A DNA stretch of 26,204 bases from Candidatus Tenebribacter mawsonii (lineage in GTDB: Bacteria; Cloacimonadota; Cloacimonadia; Cloacimonadales; TCS61). The notes beneath the pieces were generated by a model. It ran no database searches. It saw only the letters and a program-made list of their open reading frames with translations, and was not told where the DNA came from. Below are positions 22,950 through 26,204 of the stretch, in pieces (the stretch's first letter is position 1; every line of letters begins with the position of its first letter). A program made the translations under genes and the position numbers. Location: positions 1-26,204 of the forward strand of contig JAVCCD010000158.1 in NCBI GenBank assembly GCA_030765665.1, given 5' to 3'.

Positions 22950-25900
22950 TTAATATTCCAGCAATTTACGTAATTGCTCAGCGTCCATTTTTTTAACTAC
23001 ACTTTGTCCTTCTTCGATTATATTCTCAAACATCACTCTTTTATTCTGTTGCAGATCAAGGATCTTCTCTTCTATTGTCCCTTTTGTAATTATTTTATAT
23101 ACCATTACTTTTTTTGTTTGACCAATTCTGTGAGCTCTGTCAATTGCTTGATTCTCACCCATCGGATTCCACCAAGGATCAACAATAATTACCGTGTCAG
23201 CAGATGTGAGATTTAAACCATATCCACCTGTCTTCAAACTTATGAGGAAAGTTCTGATGTTATTGTTGTTATTAAAGTTATCTATTACTTTTTGTCTGTT
23301 CTTTGTAGATCCATCCATATATTCAAATGTAATATTTTCTTCTTTTAACATTTCTCTTAATATTTGTAACATTTTAACAAATTGACTGAAAATCAACAAT
23401 TTTTTACCACCATCAACTGCATCAACAATGATTTCACGCAACAATTCAAGTTTACCGGAAAATTCAATATTCTCCTTCATATCCTTATCAACTAGGTGTG
23501 GATGATTACAGATTTGTCGCAGTTTAGTTAGAGCTGCCAAAATATGAAGATAACTTTTTCCAATATTTTCACCTTCCAAATATTTAGTTTTAACTTCTTC
23601 AAGAATTTGGAGATACATTTTTTCTTGAACCGGTGTGAGTTTGCAGAAGACTTGTTGCACTTGTTTATCAGGGAGCTCTATAAGAACATCCTGTTTTTTT
23701 CTTCTTAAAATAAATGGAGAAACAAGCATTTTTAATTTTTCATTACTTTCTTTCTGCAAAACAGAATCACTTTTATATTTATTAACAAAATTTTGCGATT
23801 TTGGTAGATATCCTGGCATCAAAAAATCAAAAATTGACCATAGCTCTACAGGATTATTCTCAATTGGAGTTCCCGAAAGTGCACAACGATGTTTCGCTTT
23901 TAACCTCTTTACAGCTTTCGTTCTTAAAGCTGAAGGATTTTTTATATGTTGAGCTTCATCTAGAATTATGTAGTCAAACTCAATTTCAGAAAGATCATCA
24001 ATATCATTTTGAATTATGGAGTATGAAGCAAAAAGAAGATTCACGTTTAAATTATCCAAAATCTTTTTTCTCTCCTTTTGGCTTCCTTCATATAGAATAT
24101 AGGAAAGACTTTTGTTAAATTTATTAATCTCTGCTGCCCAGTTAAAAAGAAGAGTTTTGGGGCAAATTACTAAAGACCTTGAATTAGCAGGAAGATCAGA
24201 GAGTATGGATATTGACTGAATGGTTTTTCCAAGACCCATATCATCTGCCAGAATTCCTGAAAGTCCAAATCTTTCTAACATTTTCATCCAATGATAACCT
24301 GCTTTTTGGTAACTTCTCATTACTGGTTTTAGTATTGAAGTAACTGATGTTCTCTCTTCTAATCTTCTTTTCAAAATTGCTGTAAACATCTCTTCCAGAT
24401 ACGCATCTCCTTCAATCCTGATACCTGTGTTAATTGTATTCAGCTGATATACATAAGGTAGATTATAAATTGAAAGTTTGAAAGCCTCACTTGGAGTTTT
24501 TTTGCTCTTACCAATTAATTTTTCAATTTCTAAGAAAGCACTTTTATTTTCAAAATATAGTAGTCTTCCATCTTCTAATTTCAGAAATTTTTCTTTTGTA
24601 TCAAAAAATTGTTTTAACTCCTGATGAGTGAACTTAATATCTTTATAATTATATTCAACATCGTATTCAAACCAGTCGATTCTTTTTGTCTGCTTGGTTC
24701 TAATAACTGGCCTCAGATCGACCTTATAAACAAATTCTTTTTTCAATTCATCAGAAAGCTGAATATTCCACGTTGGATCTGCATGTTCAAAAACAATTTT
24801 TTTAAGTGAATCAATATTTTCTTGTCCCTCAAATATCAGCTGTGAATTTTCCTCCAAACGATGTGTTTGAGACTCTGGCAATTTTTCAACAAAACTTAAG
24901 ATTTCATATTTAATTTGCGGTGGGATATAGAACCATGTTGCTTCCCCTTCTTGGTCATATCGCACTAGCTCAACCGGTAAACGAATTGCTGACATTGGTA
25001 TTTCATTCCCATTGGAATAATCCAGAATCCCATTCAACACTATTCTCTCGCTTTCTTTAAATAAATTAAAGGTGATCGTAGGAGTGTTATGATGAACTTC
25101 TGGAATTTCTATATCTTCATCAATATCTAAGTAACATTTCATCAGTCCCAATTGTCTTGCTACGACAGAATATAAATATACCAGATCCGTCTGTTTCAAA
25201 ACATATCCACCAGAAAATATTTTTTTGGAAACACTAACTTTGAAAGGTAGATTTATTGAGTGTACAACATTTCTAATGAAAATATAGGTGGTCTTATCGG
25301 AAAAAACAGCGGAGATCTGGTCTGCATTGGATAGTTTAAGAATATATTTGTCCGATTCGTATCTGCTTACCTGAAAATTCATGTGAAATTCATCATCAGA
25401 AAATTTAATATTATCACCCGTCTCTTTGATGAAAATTTTGTTTTGCATATTTTTTAGGATATTTATTATATTTATGAATTTGTGTTTATAAATTGTAAAA
25501 AATATTCCTTTACGACTGAAAGAGCATTTATTCTTATATAATAGTCTTAATAGTTCAAGTTCTTCAGAAGATAGTGCTTTCATCTGCTTTTCTGCTTGAG
25601 GTATTTGAACAATATCTTCTTCTTTGAAGTCACCATCTGCACAGATAGCGGAGATTATTCTAATTAGTAAAGGCTTGTAACTTTTTAAATTGAATCTTAT
25701 CTTATCAGTCTTATTATTGTATATATCACTTATTTCTATCTTTGCATTCAATACAGTTCTTTGCCAAAATTCATTAAAATCCAAAAGACTTGTGTGGTAA
25801 GTTTGAACCGTACTCTTCTCTAAAATATCAGTAGAGAGAAAATTGTTAGCAAATTTAATTATAGAAAGGTAATGACGACACTCTTTATCATCACATTCTG

Positions 25901-26129
25901 AGCAAGAGTGATCAACGATCTCTTCACTTTTTTTATCATAGAGGATCTCCAATTTTGCCGAAAAGATGTATTTTTTAGCAGGAATTGCTTCAAACCTCAA
26001 CACAACATTCTTGTTTTCATCAAGATAATCGGTGAAGACCAAGTCATCTTTCATTAATCTAATAAGTGAACTTTTAAAAAACCAAGAATTTGAGTGTTCA
26101 TGATATTCTTTGCCAAATAATCTAGCCAT
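22950..26129 (-). CDS. SNF2-family ATP-dependent helicase/translocase with SWIM-like N-terminal Cys/His cluster
   Basis: This large 1059-residue protein has a C-terminal SNF2 motor: MRSYQKAGYHWMKML, Walker A in DDMGLGKT (about 627-634), Walker B DEAQ (about 725), motif III SGTPIENN, helicase motif V LKTGGYGLNL and motif VI QAIDRAHRIGQ (about 994-1004). The first 600 residues hold a CSECDDKECRH cluster (Cys76, Cys79, Cys84, His86), a variant of the SWIM zinc finger (normally CxC...CxH), then a poorly conserved region. Bacterial SNF2 proteins of this layout are double-stranded DNA translocases thought to remodel nucleoprotein or RNA polymerase complexes; the target is unknown. GGAGAG lies about 5 bases before the ATG. 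It appears to be the first gene of its transcript. No nuclease, methylase or other defence gene is next to it inside the window. Confidence 0.94.
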   Translation of the reverse strand: MARLFGKEYHEHSNSWFFKSSLIRLMKDDLVFTDYLDENKNVVLRFEAIPAKKYIFSAKLEILYDKKSEEIVDHSCSECDDKECRHYLSIIKFANNFLSTDILEKSTVQTYHTSLLDFNEFWQRTVLNAKIEISDIYNNKTDKIRFNLKSYKPLLIRIISAICADGDFKEEDIVQIPQAEKQMKALSSEELELLRLLYKNKCSFSRKGIFFTIYKHKFINIINILKNMQNKIFIKETGDNIKFSDDEFHMNFQVSRYESDKYILKLSNADQISAVFSDKTTYIFIRNVVHSINLPFKVSVSKKIFSGGYVLKQTDLVYLYSVVARQLGLMKCYLDIDEDIEIPEVHHNTPTITFNLFKESERIVLNGILDYSNGNEIPMSAIRLPVELVRYDQEGEATWFYIPPQIKYEILSFVEKLPESQTHRLEENSQLIFEGQENIDSLKKIVFEHADPTWNIQLSDELKKEFVYKVDLRPVIRTKQTKRIDWFEYDVEYNYKDIKFTHQELKQFFDTKEKFLKLEDGRLLYFENKSAFLEIEKLIGKSKKTPSEAFKLSIYNLPYVYQLNTINTGIRIEGDAYLEEMFTAILKRRLEERTSVTSILKPVMRSYQKAGYHWMKMLERFGLSGILADDMGLGKTIQSISILSDLPANSRSLVICPKTLLFNWAAEINKFNKSLSYILYEGSQKERKKILDNLNVNLLFASYSIIQNDIDDLSEIEFDYIILDEAQHIKNPSALRTKAVKRLKAKHRCALSGTPIENNPVELWSIFDFLMPGYLPKSQNFVNKYKSDSVLQKESNEKLKMLVSPFILRRKKQDVLIELPDKQVQQVFCKLTPVQEKMYLQILEEVKTKYLEGENIGKSYLHILAALTKLRQICNHPHLVDKDMKENIEFSGKLELLREIIVDAVDGGKKLLIFSQFVKMLQILREMLKEENITFEYMDGSTKNRQKVIDNFNNNNNIRTFLISLKTGGYGLNLTSADTVIIVDPWWNPMGENQAIDRAHRIGQTKKVMVYKIITKGTIEEKILDLQQNKRVMFENIIEEGQSVVKKMDAEQLRKLLEY

Positions 26130-26166
26130 AATCTCTCCAAATTGAGTTTATATAAATCAATCTGCT

Positions 26167-26194
26167 ACATTAATTAGTTTGTTTATCAAGTCAA
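26167..26194 (-). promoter_or_regulatory. Possible promoter of the SNF2 helicase gene
   Basis: On the minus strand TTGACT (26194-26189) is followed after 16 bases by TAATGT (26172-26167), about 40 bases before the ATG. The -35 matches 5 of 6 positions, while the -10 is poor. The remaining bases to the window edge are AT-rich and show no gene. Confidence 0.3.
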
Positions 26195-26204
26195 GTGATA
26201 TAAA

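Noticed and set aside
1..26204. tRNA/rRNA genes, CRISPR arrays, insertion sequences, prophage or att sites
   Set aside because: Reading all gaps showed no cloverleaf, no regular direct repeats, no transposase or integrase and no terminal inverted repeats.

Overview
The window is 26.2 kb of AT-rich, tightly packed bacterial chromosome with no sign of phage, insertion sequence, integron or CRISPR. The gene content points to an anaerobic bacterium with an outer membrane: a patatin enzyme fused to a BamA-like beta-barrel, several cleavable signal peptides, a LapA-type inner-membrane protein, a membrane pyrophosphatase, a ferredoxin-fused EtfA and the MeaB chaperone of the B12-dependent methylmalonyl-CoA mutase. 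This mix would fit Cloacimonadota or a relative in the FCB group. That placement is an inference from gene content only, and the window has no rRNA to confirm it.

Left part (1-8766). A possible gene end lies at the edge, followed by a small VF530-type DNA-binding protein on the plus strand. The minus strand then carries a lon - DUF4911-like - meaB operon (read from 4132 down to 580), a patatin/BamA-type outer-membrane phospholipase, and hppA, a K+-dependent ion-pumping pyrophosphatase. A strong hairpin terminator sits between hppA and the patatin gene, only 11 bases before the patatin start codon.

Central part (8992-16876), the most interesting region. Divergent from hppA, a promoter-like TTGACA-17-TCTACT sequence leads a plus-strand operon. 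It encodes an MtnA-family sugar-phosphate isomerase, a class II aldolase, a zinc alcohol dehydrogenase, a BMP-family nucleoside-binding protein, the two-domain ABC ATPase and two permeases of a BmpA/NupNOPQ-like importer, and probably a periplasmic glutathione peroxidase. The first two enzymes match the 'DHAP shunt', which salvages 5'-methylthioadenosine and/or 5'-deoxyadenosine by cleaving methylthioribulose-1-P or deoxyribulose-1-P to DHAP plus an aldehyde. The dehydrogenase would reduce that aldehyde. Joining this to a nucleoside importer suggests one module for uptake and catabolism of 5'-modified nucleosides. The enzyme that releases the base (a phosphorylase, or a nucleosidase plus kinase) is not in the window.

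Right part (16896-26204). The minus strand carries a LapA-like membrane protein and lepA (EF-4). Divergent from lepA is a plus-strand operon of ferredoxin-EtfA, an aminohydrolase of unknown substrate and queE (7-deazaguanine synthesis), joined by gaps of 1 and 0 bases; no etfB is present. It ends at a perfect 8-bp hairpin that resembles dispersed REP-like palindromes. The minus strand then carries a YigZ/IMPACT-family protein and a large SNF2 helicase with a SWIM-like Cys/His cluster near its N-terminus.
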